In this document: in pieces, positions 1 through 5,298 of the stretch
Layout of the letters: each line of letters opens with the position of its first letter
Position numbering within the stretch: the stretch's first letter is position 1
NCBI GenBank assembly: GCA_040508515.1
Contig: JBEVMS010000332.1
Span: forward strand, 1 to 5,298
Direction: 5' to 3'
Source: JBEVMS01 sp040508515
Lineage (GTDB): Bacteria; Pseudomonadota; Gammaproteobacteria; Xanthomonadales; Rhodanobacteraceae
Length of the DNA: 5,298 bases
Position numbers and translations under genes: made by a program
Notes under the pieces: generated by a model
Told to the model about the DNA's origin: nothing
The model's database searches: none
What the model saw: the letters and a program-made list of their open reading frames with translations, nothing else

Positions 1-1309
1 CGGAGAAAGCGTCGCGGGTGAGGTTTTCCGGCGCCTCTTCGGTGCACACCACGTTGTCCTCGATGCGGATGCCGCCGTACTGGCGAAAGCGTTCCACCTT
101 GGCCCAATCGACGTCCGCGGCCTCCGGTTTGGCACGCAGTTCCTCCAGCAGCATGTCGATGAAGTACAGGCCTGGTTCGATGGTCACCACCATGCCCGGT
201 TCGAGTACGCGGGTCATGCGCAAGTACGGGTGACCGGGCGGACGCGCAAGGGTGCCGCCGTGCTCGTTGGCCTGAAAGCCAGCCACGTCGTGCACCTGCA
301 AGCCCAGCGGATGTCCCAGGCCATGCGGGAAAAACACCGCGCTGAGGCCCGATTCCACCGCGCTCTCGGCACTCATTCGGATGAAACCCTGCGTGCGCAG
401 GATGCCGGCTAGCTCGTGGTGGGCGTGGATATGCAGCTGGGGATAACTTTGTCCGGCGCGCACCTTGGCTACGAAGCGTTGCTGCGCGGCATCGACCGCA
501 TCGATCAAGCTTTGAAACTCCTCCGCGTGCGGGCCGGCATAGGTGCGCGTGATGTCGGCTGCATAGCCGGCCGCGCTGGCGCCGGCGTCGATCAGGAGCG
601 AGCGGTGCGCTTGCGGCGCGGCGCGGTCGAAATGGGTGTAGTGCAGCACCGCGCCGTGTTCGTTCAAGCCCACGATGCTGGCGTAGGGAAGTTCGGCATC
701 GAGCTGGCCGGCGGCGGCCAGATAGGCTTGATGGATGGCCAATTCGCTGGCACCGGCATGGAATGCTTGTGCGGCGGCACGGTGCGCGCGCGCGCCAATC
801 GCGTTGGCTTGACGCAGCAACGCCAGCTCATACGGCGTCTTGTAACTGCGCTGGTAGTGCAGGTAGTCGAGCACCGCGGCGGGGTTGTTGGGCGACCGCT
901 CGGCCAGCGCGTCGCCGACATCGCCGATCACCGCGCTGCGGCTCGGCGGCAGCTCGGCCAAGGCCTCGATCGGTTTGCGCACGATGACGACGTCGAAATG
1001 CTCGACCCAGTAACCGGTCGGTGCGGCGGGCACCACATGCCAGTAATCGCGCGGCTGCAAAAACACCAGTTTGGGCCGTTGTCCGGGCGTGTAGACCAGC
1101 CAGCTACCCGGCGCGTCGAGCAGCGGCAGCCAGTGCTTGAAATGCGGATTGACGACGAAAGGGTAGTCCTGATCGTCGAGAAACTTGCTTGCCGGGCGGC
1201 CAGCGGCAATCACCAGATGATCGTAGTTGCCGGCGGCCAGCGCGCGCTCGGCGCGCTCACACACGGTGGCGAGATGTTCGGAATACAGCGAATCGAGCGA
1301 GGTGGGCAT
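1..1309 (-). CDS. pepQ: Xaa-Pro dipeptidase (prolidase, M24B family), 3' end cut by window edge
   Basis: This gene encodes a cytosolic metallopeptidase that splits dipeptides with a C-terminal proline, the last step in recycling proline-containing peptides. I translated it by hand: 436 uninterrupted codons from the ATG at 1309 to the window edge. Residues 1-155 form the creatinase-type N-terminal domain, and about 160-436 form the pita-bread catalytic domain. The five dinuclear-metal ligands are present: D241 (LLIDAG), D252 (AADITRTY), H333 (HGLGHPLGL), E378 (TIEPGLYF) and E417 (GGIRIEDN). Supporting residues H223 (LHYTH) and H340 (QVHD) are also there. The offsets of 5-6 residues from E. coli PepQ (443 aa) suggest that only a few residues are missing. 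The PepQ family includes the organophosphate-hydrolysing OPAA enzymes, so promiscuous phosphotriesterase activity is possible but not shown here. The intact ligands and the HGLGHPLGLQVHD block favour PepQ over aminopeptidase P (PepP). The gene is 75 nt downstream of the pilZ gene and has its own ribosome binding site. Confidence 0.95.
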   Translation of the reverse strand, partial: MPTSLDSLYSEHLATVCERAERALAAGNYDHLVIAAGRPASKFLDDQDYPFVVNPHFKHWLPLLDAPGSWLVYTPGQRPKLVFLQPRDYWHVVPAAPTGYWVEHFDVVIVRKPIEALAELPPSRSAVIGDVGDALAERSPNNPAAVLDYLHYQRSYKTPYELALLRQANAIGARAHRAAAQAFHAGASELAIHQAYLAAAGQLDAELPYASIVGLNEHGAVLHYTHFDRAAPQAHRSLLIDAGASAAGYAADITRTYAGPHAEEFQSLIDAVDAAQQRFVAKVRAGQSYPQLHIHAHHELAGILRTQGFIRMSAESAVESGLSAVFFPHGLGHPLGLQVHDVAGFQANEHGGTLARPPGHPYLRMTRVLEPGMVVTIEPGLYFIDMLLEELRAKPEAADVDWAKVERFRQYGGIRIEDNVVCTEEAPENLTRDAFS

Positions 1310-1313
1310 ACGG

Positions 1314-1319
1314 CTTCCT
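1314..1319 (-). promoter_or_regulatory. Shine-Dalgarno sequence of pepQ
   Basis: AGGAAG on the minus strand ends 4 nt before the ATG at 1309 (the AGGA core is 6 nt away). This supports that ATG as the start and independent translation of pepQ, unlike the upstream pilZ gene, which has no visible site. Confidence 0.75.
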
Positions 1320-1344
1320 GGGGCGCGAGACTGGGCCGGCCGAA

Positions 1345-1373
1345 ATGATAGGCTGCCCCGCAAGCGTTGGCTA
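1345..1373 (-). promoter_or_regulatory. candidate weak sigma70 promoter for pepQ
   Basis: In the 75-nt gap between pilZ and pepQ the minus strand reads TAGCCA (1373-1368, 4/6 to TTGACA), a 17-nt spacer, then TATCAT (1350-1345, 5/6 to TATAAT). Transcription would start near 1338, leaving a leader of roughly 30 nt before the pepQ ATG. The spacing is ideal but the -35 is poor. In GC-rich DNA such a match can arise by chance, so read-through from the upstream operon remains possible. I see no T-tailed terminator in this gap. It also contains a GGCCGGCC palindrome at 1334-1341, with no known role. Confidence 0.35.
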
Positions 1374-1384
1374 ACGGCGCCGGC

Positions 1385-1729
1385 TCAACCCAGCCACGCC
1401 TCGATCGCTGCGGTTTGCGCCTGATTGATCGCGATGATGCGATACCCGACCCAGTATTGACCCGGCGTTGCGGCCACCTCAAACCATTGGGTTTGAATGC
1501 CCAGTTCCAGCGGGGGCAGACTCGGGGCGCTGTCGGGCAGGGCGAAGCGCACCTGATAAACCGCATCCAAACAGGGCGGCTCGCTGCTGATCACCATCAG
1601 ACCGGTGGCCGAGAGATTGCCCAGATGGCCCAGCGCTTGTTCGTTGATGACGTTGGTGACGACCACGGCGGTACTGGCGCGCTTGCGTCGCGCGCGGCGC
1701 TGGTCAGTAAGGGTGAATGTGCCGGACAT
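1385..1729 (-). CDS. small PilZ-domain protein, predicted c-di-GMP receptor
   Basis: This gene encodes a 114-residue, single-domain, cytosolic PilZ protein without signal peptide or membrane segment. The two-part c-di-GMP signature is visible: an arginine cluster at 11-17 (QRRARRKR, giving R11-xxx-R15) and N38-L-S-A-T-G43, matching (D/N)xSxxG, 23 residues after R15. The later strands (LELGIQTQWFEV around 74-85, YWVGYRIIAI around 92-101) and a C-terminal helix fit the rest of the barrel. It is therefore likely to bind c-di-GMP, unlike type IV pilus PilZ proteins that lack the motifs. The frame stays open upstream inside the DUF1631 gene, but the ATG at 1729 is chosen because the PilZ fold begins directly after it and because it shares one base with the DUF1631 stop (TGATG). 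No Shine-Dalgarno sequence is seen, so translation probably depends on coupling to the upstream gene. The output partner is unknown; the DUF1631 protein is the obvious candidate. Confidence 0.9.
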   Translation of the reverse strand: MSGTFTLTDQRRARRKRASTAVVVTNVINEQALGHLGNLSATGLMVISSEPPCLDAVYQVRFALPDSAPSLPPLELGIQTQWFEVAATPGQYWVGYRIIAINQAQTAAIEAWLG

Positions 1730-3942
1730 CAGGCACGAAAGCCGACGCGGCTTTCGGCATCGCTGGGATCGTTGGCCGCGCCCAGTTCGTTGGCAAAGCT
1801 GCGCCAGGCGCGTTCGAATACGTTCTGCCGGCTGCGCGACAACTGGCTGGCGTGACCCTGGGCCACCGCGCTTGCCAACTGGCCCAGGCTCATCTCGGTG
1901 CGTGTTCCGCGCCGGTTGACCAGCAAGCTGCGGCCTGAGCGCGCCGAATACCACGCCAATTTGCAGCGGCTGACCTGCGCGTTGGCGGCATCGCGAAACT
2001 CGAACCAGGTGCCGAAGGGCAGTTGCTGCAGGCGGTCGAGAATCTGGTTTTCCAGATCGTCCAGTGGCAGCGTATCGACGACGTCGCTGCCACTCGGCAG
2101 GCCGCCGCCCAGGCGCTGACGTTGCGCCAGCGTCTGGGCCAGATCGTCGTTGGGAGACAGGCGTCCCACCGCGGCGACATCGGGTTGCTCCAGCAGGCGT
2201 CGTGCGACGTGCTGCGCTTCGTTTTCGGGCATGCCGATTTGTAGCAAGCCGTGCTCGACCTGATGGCGAAGCTGTAGTCGATCGGCGTTCGGCAGGCGAC
2301 CGAGCAATTGATCGGTCAGGCGTAGCTGGTTGAAGAATTCCTCGCTGTGCTCGCCATGCCGGAGCAGCGTCAGCGCCAGCACGTCGGACCAGGCGCGCTC
2401 CAGCAGCACACGCAGCAAGCCGCGCGGCGCGGCGCGTTCGAAGCGTGTGGCCAGCACGGCACTGGCCTGCTGGCGCGCCAGTTCCAGGCGTTCGCGTCCT
2501 TGCATGGCTTCGATCTGGCGGCGTTCGTTGATCCGCGCCTTGCGGGTCAGTACGGCCATGTGCGACTCGATTTCCTGATGCAGGGCGGTGTATAGCGCGC
2601 TGCTCGGCGGCTCGTTGTTGGCGCGTTGCAACACCTGCTCAAGCGTGCTGGCCAGTTCTTGATCAGCCGCCCCATCATTGCCTTCGAGCCAGTCGTACGC
2701 GGTTTGCGCGACGGTTTCCAACAATTTGCGCGCCGGGTGCGGCGAGGCTTCGAAAAAGCGCGGATCGTCCAGTGCCAGGCGCAGCAGCGGTATATGCAGC
2801 CGGTCCAACATGGCCTGCGCGCGGTTGCCTGGGTGTAACTGGTTGGCCAACGCCTGGACCAGCAGCCCCAGCAACTCCACCGTGTCGTACTGGGCATCGC
2901 TCAGGCCGGTCTTGGCCATGTCGGCAAGGGTGCCACTGTTGAATTGCGCCAGCAGCGCGTCGTGCAGGCCGCGTGCATCGCGCAAGCCGCTGTGGCTTTG
3001 CTGCTCTTGCTTCAAACCGAGCTGGTGCAGAGCCTCCTGCAATTGCTCGTTGGAAGCGTATTGCACCACGCCTGCTTCTTGCTGCCGTGGCTCGCGGCGG
3101 TGTTGCGCCAGCAATTGGCGCAATTGCAGCAGGTTGCCGATGCTGTTGTCGGCGATGGGTGCGCTAACCGCGCCAGCCGCCATGATCGGCGGGTAGGGCG
3201 CCACATCCGGCGCGCCGGTTTTGCCGATGGGTACGTGCCGCACATGCGCATAAGGTCGCAGGTGGGGCAAGATGCCATCGGCTTGCAGGTGTTCGTTGAT
3301 GGTCTCGTACAGCGGGGCCAGCGTGTCGATCACGTTTTGTTCGAAGCTCTGCAACAGGATCAACTGGTGTGCGAGTGGCATCGCTAGCCGCGTGCTGGCA
3401 TTGCGCCAGGCCTGGGTCAGCGCGTGCGGGCCCAGCGGCAGTTGCAGACCTTCCAGCGGCGGACAGCCCATCAGGACGGCAAAACGGTAGCCCAGTTCGT
3501 AAAGGAGTACGCCGCTGCGCCAAGCCGATTGCGCGGCGATGCGATCCAGCGCCGCCTGCAGATCCTGTTCAGCGGTGTCGAGCAGGCTCCAGCTTTCGCT
3601 CTCGGGCGGTTCGGGCGCGTTGATGGCGTCCAACTGTTCGAAACCGTGGGTGACCTGATCGAGAAAGTCACGGGCCAGTGCGGCGGAACCGACGGTGAGT
3701 AAATGGCGGCTATCGAGCAATTGCTGCTGCACGCGCGGATCACGTGACTGCGTCACTTGCTGAGTGAGCTGCCGCTCGAATTCGAGCAGGCTGCGTTCGA
3801 CGGCATTTTCCAGCCAGCCCAGACACAGCGCTTGGGTTTCTTCAAGCAAATGACGGCTGCGCGCAGGCCAGCGCTGTTTTCCGTCTAAAAAGGGATGATG
3901 GGGTGACGCTGCCGGACGCCAGCCCAGAAATTTCACATTCAC
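1729..3942 (-). CDS. DUF1631 family protein of unknown function
   Basis: This gene encodes a 737-residue soluble protein, largely alpha-helical and rich in Leu, Gln, Arg and Ala, with no signal peptide or membrane span. I recognise the DUF1631 family (Pfam PF07793). Members are sometimes labelled 'thymidine phosphorylase', but I see no nucleoside phosphorylase motif. A Pro/Ala-rich linker at about 245-262 separates an N-terminal helical part from the core. The core contains the family-like block DDPRFF...HPARKLL (about 392-408) and a charged helix (about 468-492). The C-terminal segment, about 641-679 (LPFGTWFEF, RCKLAWYS, LLVNRRG), looks beta-rich. The GTG at 3942 is preferred over an in-frame GTG at 3969 because GAGGAA lies 6 nt before it, while the upstream one has no site; the longer form would be 746 residues. 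The gene overlaps pilZ by one base, which ties its function to c-di-GMP signalling by context only. The molecular activity is unknown. Confidence 0.85.
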   Translation of the reverse strand: MNVKFLGWRPAASPHHPFLDGKQRWPARSRHLLEETQALCLGWLENAVERSLLEFERQLTQQVTQSRDPRVQQQLLDSRHLLTVGSAALARDFLDQVTHGFEQLDAINAPEPPESESWSLLDTAEQDLQAALDRIAAQSAWRSGVLLYELGYRFAVLMGCPPLEGLQLPLGPHALTQAWRNASTRLAMPLAHQLILLQSFEQNVIDTLAPLYETINEHLQADGILPHLRPYAHVRHVPIGKTGAPDVAPYPPIMAAGAVSAPIADNSIGNLLQLRQLLAQHRREPRQQEAGVVQYASNEQLQEALHQLGLKQEQQSHSGLRDARGLHDALLAQFNSGTLADMAKTGLSDAQYDTVELLGLLVQALANQLHPGNRAQAMLDRLHIPLLRLALDDPRFFEASPHPARKLLETVAQTAYDWLEGNDGAADQELASTLEQVLQRANNEPPSSALYTALHQEIESHMAVLTRKARINERRQIEAMQGRERLELARQQASAVLATRFERAAPRGLLRVLLERAWSDVLALTLLRHGEHSEEFFNQLRLTDQLLGRLPNADRLQLRHQVEHGLLQIGMPENEAQHVARRLLEQPDVAAVGRLSPNDDLAQTLAQRQRLGGGLPSGSDVVDTLPLDDLENQILDRLQQLPFGTWFEFRDAANAQVSRCKLAWYSARSGRSLLVNRRGTRTEMSLGQLASAVAQGHASQLSRSRQNVFERAWRSFANELGAANDPSDAESRVGFRA
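1736..1756 (-). promoter_or_regulatory. perfect 9-bp hairpin at the DUF1631/pilZ junction
   Basis: CGAAAGCCG (1736-1744) and CGGCTTTCG (1748-1756) are exact reverse complements around a 3-nt loop. In the transcript the stem lies in the last codons of the DUF1631 gene and ends 6 nt before the pilZ ATG, over the position a ribosome binding site would occupy. No U-run follows, so it is not a typical intrinsic terminator. A ribosome finishing the upstream gene would melt it, which fits translational coupling. The structure is read directly; the regulatory role is inference. Confidence 0.5.
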
Positions 3943-4050
3943 GCTGAATTCCTCGCCGTGCGCATTCACAGTCTAGCCGTGTTTATTTGCGATCGGTGGA
4001 TAATCAGCGGGATTTAGTTATGCATTTTCGGCAGAGCTTTAGGGATTCGT
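3943..4050 (-). other. intergenic region between hemW and the DUF1631 gene
   Basis: This 108-nt gap is clearly more AT-rich than its surroundings, especially at 3980-4040. I find no stem followed by a T-run that could terminate the hemW transcript. No pair of hexamers matches a sigma70 promoter well; the best -10-like strings (GATTAT at 4007-4002, TAGACT near 3976) lack a credible -35. A promoter for the DUF1631-pilZ pair is expected here because of the AT content, but I cannot place it. The Shine-Dalgarno sequence and an eight-codon leader ORF lie at its downstream end. Confidence 0.5.
3949..3954 (-). promoter_or_regulatory. Shine-Dalgarno sequence that decides the DUF1631 start
   Basis: GAGGAA on the minus strand ends 6 nt before the GTG at 3942, which is optimal spacing. 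The alternative in-frame GTG at 3969 is preceded by ACGGCTAGACT, with no purine-rich site, and a further GTG at 3936 would be 12 nt away. This places the start at 3942. Confidence 0.7.
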
Positions 4051-5217
4051 TCAGTCGAGAAAACTTGCGATAACATCATTGAGGAAACGTTGGCCGAGCG
4101 CGCTGGTGCGCAAATGCATGGGATCGGGCTGCAGCCAGCCGCGTCGTTGTGCCTGGGCCAGCGTGTCGGCAATGCGGGTGTGGGCCAGTCCCGTGCGCTC
4201 GGCAAAGTCATTCAGCGGCACGCCATCGATCAGCCGTAGCGCGTTGAGCATGTACTCGAACGGCAATTCGGACACCGGCACCGGGACATCGCCGCCGATA
4301 CGCCCCGGGCCACCGGCGGCTTCCAGATAACTGCGCGGATGGCGAGTTTTCCAACGCCGGTAGATGGCGCCGCTGTTGGCATCGCTCAGTTTGGCGTGCG
4401 CGCCGGCGCCGATGCCCAGGTAATCGCCAAAGCGCCAGTAATTGAGATTATGCGTGCAGCGCGATCCGGATTGCGCATAGGCGGATATTTCGTATTGCGC
4501 ATAACCGGCCAGGGCCAGGCGTGTTTCACAGGCTTCCTGCATGGCCCAGGCGTCATCGTCCTCGGGCAACGGCGGCGGGTTGGCGGCGAATGCGGTATTC
4601 GGTTCCAGCGTCAATTGGTAATGCGAGATGTGGGTTGGCCCAAGTGCCAGCGCGCGTTCGACATCGGCAAGCGCCTCGTGCAAATCCTGTTCAGGCAGCG
4701 CATACATCAGGTCGAGATTGATATTGTGATAACCCGCGTCCTGCGCGGATTTGACGGCCGCCCCGGCCTCGGCCGCCGAGTGGATTCGGCCCAGCCGCTT
4801 AAGCTTGGCATCGTCGAAACTCTGGATGCCGAAGGAAAGCCGGTTGACTCCAGCGGCCAGATAGCCGTCAAAACGGCCATGCTCGACGGTGCCCGGATTG
4901 GTCTCCAGCGTGATCTCGGCGGCGTCGGCGAACGGCAGGCGCGCGCGCGCGCCGTCCAGAAAACGCGCGATCAAGTCCGGCGCGAACAGACTCGGCGTGC
5001 CGCCGCCGAAGAACACGCTGACGATCGGGCGACCGTGTAGGGCCTGGCCGGCATCGCGGATATCCGCATCCAGATCGGTCAGCAGGGCATCGATGTACTG
5101 CGCGTAGGGCGGCGGCTGGTCACGCAGGCCGTGCGAGTTGAAATCGCAATACGGGCACTTTTTCACGCACCAGGGCATATGCACGTAGAGCGACAGCGGC
5201 GGCGCGATCAGGGCCAT
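4051..5217 (-). CDS. hemW: radical SAM family heme chaperone HemW
   Basis: This gene encodes a 388-residue cytosolic radical-SAM protein. HemW binds heme and is thought to deliver it to respiratory enzymes; it was formerly annotated as oxygen-independent coproporphyrinogen III oxidase. The [4Fe-4S] motif is C17-VKK-C21-PY-C24-DF, with Phe26 where true HemN has a fourth cysteine, followed by the HemW-typical NSH. SAM-binding elements follow: GGGTPS (71-76), ETNP (105-108) and NRLSFGIQSF (125-134). H256-NLNYW (256-261) is the HNxxYW motif associated with heme binding in HemW, and GIGAGAH comes after it. The C-terminal winged-helix-like part ends in FLNDVIASFL. The length is normal for the family. 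The ATG at 5217 directly precedes the conserved LSLYVHMPWC block. It starts 4 nt after the rdgB stop with only a weak purine stretch upstream, so translation is probably coupled to rdgB. Confidence 0.96.
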   Translation of the reverse strand: MALIAPPLSLYVHMPWCVKKCPYCDFNSHGLRDQPPPYAQYIDALLTDLDADIRDAGQALHGRPIVSVFFGGGTPSLFAPDLIARFLDGARARLPFADAAEITLETNPGTVEHGRFDGYLAAGVNRLSFGIQSFDDAKLKRLGRIHSAAEAGAAVKSAQDAGYHNINLDLMYALPEQDLHEALADVERALALGPTHISHYQLTLEPNTAFAANPPPLPEDDDAWAMQEACETRLALAGYAQYEISAYAQSGSRCTHNLNYWRFGDYLGIGAGAHAKLSDANSGAIYRRWKTRHPRSYLEAAGGPGRIGGDVPVPVSELPFEYMLNALRLIDGVPLNDFAERTGLAHTRIADTLAQAQRRGWLQPDPMHLRTSALGQRFLNDVIASFLD

Positions 5218-5221
5218 CGGC

Positions 5222-5298
5222 TTACCAGGCCAACTCGCCCAGGCGCGCGCGCAGCTGGGTCAGTGCCTGGCCGCGGTGGCTGAGCTGGTTCTTCAGGC
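5222..5298 (-). CDS. rdgB: RdgB/HAM1 family non-canonical purine NTP pyrophosphatase, C-terminal end only
   Basis: Only the last 24 codons and the TAA stop (5224-5222) are inside the window; the gene continues beyond the right edge. The residues read LKNQLSHRGQAL, then TQLRARLGELAW. The SHRGQAL block is the conserved C-terminal motif of the RdgB/HAM1 family, where the Ser-His-Arg segment contacts the purine base. The full enzyme hydrolyses dITP, dXTP and XTP to monophosphates and keeps deaminated purines out of DNA and RNA. The rdgB-hemW order is common in gammaproteobacteria, which supports the call. The identification rests on a short fragment plus context. Confidence 0.85.
   Translation of the reverse strand, partial: LKNQLSHRGQALTQLRARLGELAW

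Noticed and set aside
1334..1341. GGCCGGCC palindrome between pilZ and pepQ as a terminator or operator
   Set aside because: It is a short GC-only palindrome without loop or T-run, common in GC-rich DNA, with nothing linking it to a regulator.
416..1348. Long open frame on the plus strand (310 codons) opposite pepQ
   Set aside because: It is the antisense shadow of pepQ, which has complete catalytic motifs. The plus-strand translation shows no recognisable domain and has the Arg/Gly-rich composition typical of reverse frames in GC-rich DNA.
1730..1954. Upstream extension of the pilZ frame to an ATG at 1954 (189 residues)
   Set aside because: The extra 75 residues lie inside the DUF1631 coding region in another frame and are low-complexity Arg/Pro/Gly sequence. 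The PilZ fold starts right after the ATG at 1729, which overlaps the upstream stop in the usual coupled way.
3995..4003. DnaA-box-like sequence TTATCCACC on the minus strand in the hemW/DUF1631 gap
   Set aside because: It differs from TTATCCACA at the last base. A single one-mismatch match is expected about once by chance in a window this size. There is no cluster of boxes and no dnaA, dnaN or other origin gene nearby.
4339..5040. Open frame on the plus strand (233 codons) opposite hemW
   Set aside because: It lies wholly within hemW, whose radical-SAM and HNxxYW motifs are intact. The plus-strand product resembles no family I know and has no ribosome binding site of note.

Overview
The window is high-GC bacterial DNA in which every convincing gene lies on the minus strand. 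Read in the direction of transcription (right to left), the order is: the last codons of rdgB, hemW, a DUF1631 protein, a small PilZ-domain protein, and pepQ, which runs off the left edge. The high GC, the proteobacterial-type PepQ and HemW, and the DUF1631/PilZ pair suggest a gammaproteobacterium, most likely Xanthomonadales (Xanthomonadaceae or Rhodanobacteraceae). That assignment is an inference from remembered gene content, not from a search.

Right part (4051-5298): rdgB (house-cleaning nucleotide pyrophosphatase, C-terminal 24 residues only) is followed after 4 nt by hemW (radical-SAM heme chaperone). The spacing implies one transcript. After hemW there is a 108-nt, relatively AT-rich gap (3943-4050) with no convincing terminator or promoter.

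Middle part (1385-3942): a long soluble DUF1631 protein starts most plausibly at a GTG (3942) with a good Shine-Dalgarno sequence. Its stop codon shares one base (TGATG) with the ATG of a 114-residue PilZ protein that has an intact c-di-GMP-binding signature. A perfect 9-bp hairpin sits in the last codons of the DUF1631 gene, where a pilZ ribosome binding site would be. The DUF1631 C-terminus itself has a short beta-rich stretch that resembles a degenerate PilZ-type barrel. Together these suggest a translationally coupled two-protein module that responds to c-di-GMP, with unknown output. This is the least characterised part of the window.

Left part (1-1384): a 75-nt gap with a candidate weak sigma70 promoter precedes pepQ (Xaa-Pro dipeptidase), which has a good Shine-Dalgarno sequence and all five metal ligands. 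It lacks only its last few residues. There is no mobile element, CRISPR array, rRNA or tRNA in the window. The rest is ordinary chromosomal housekeeping sequence.
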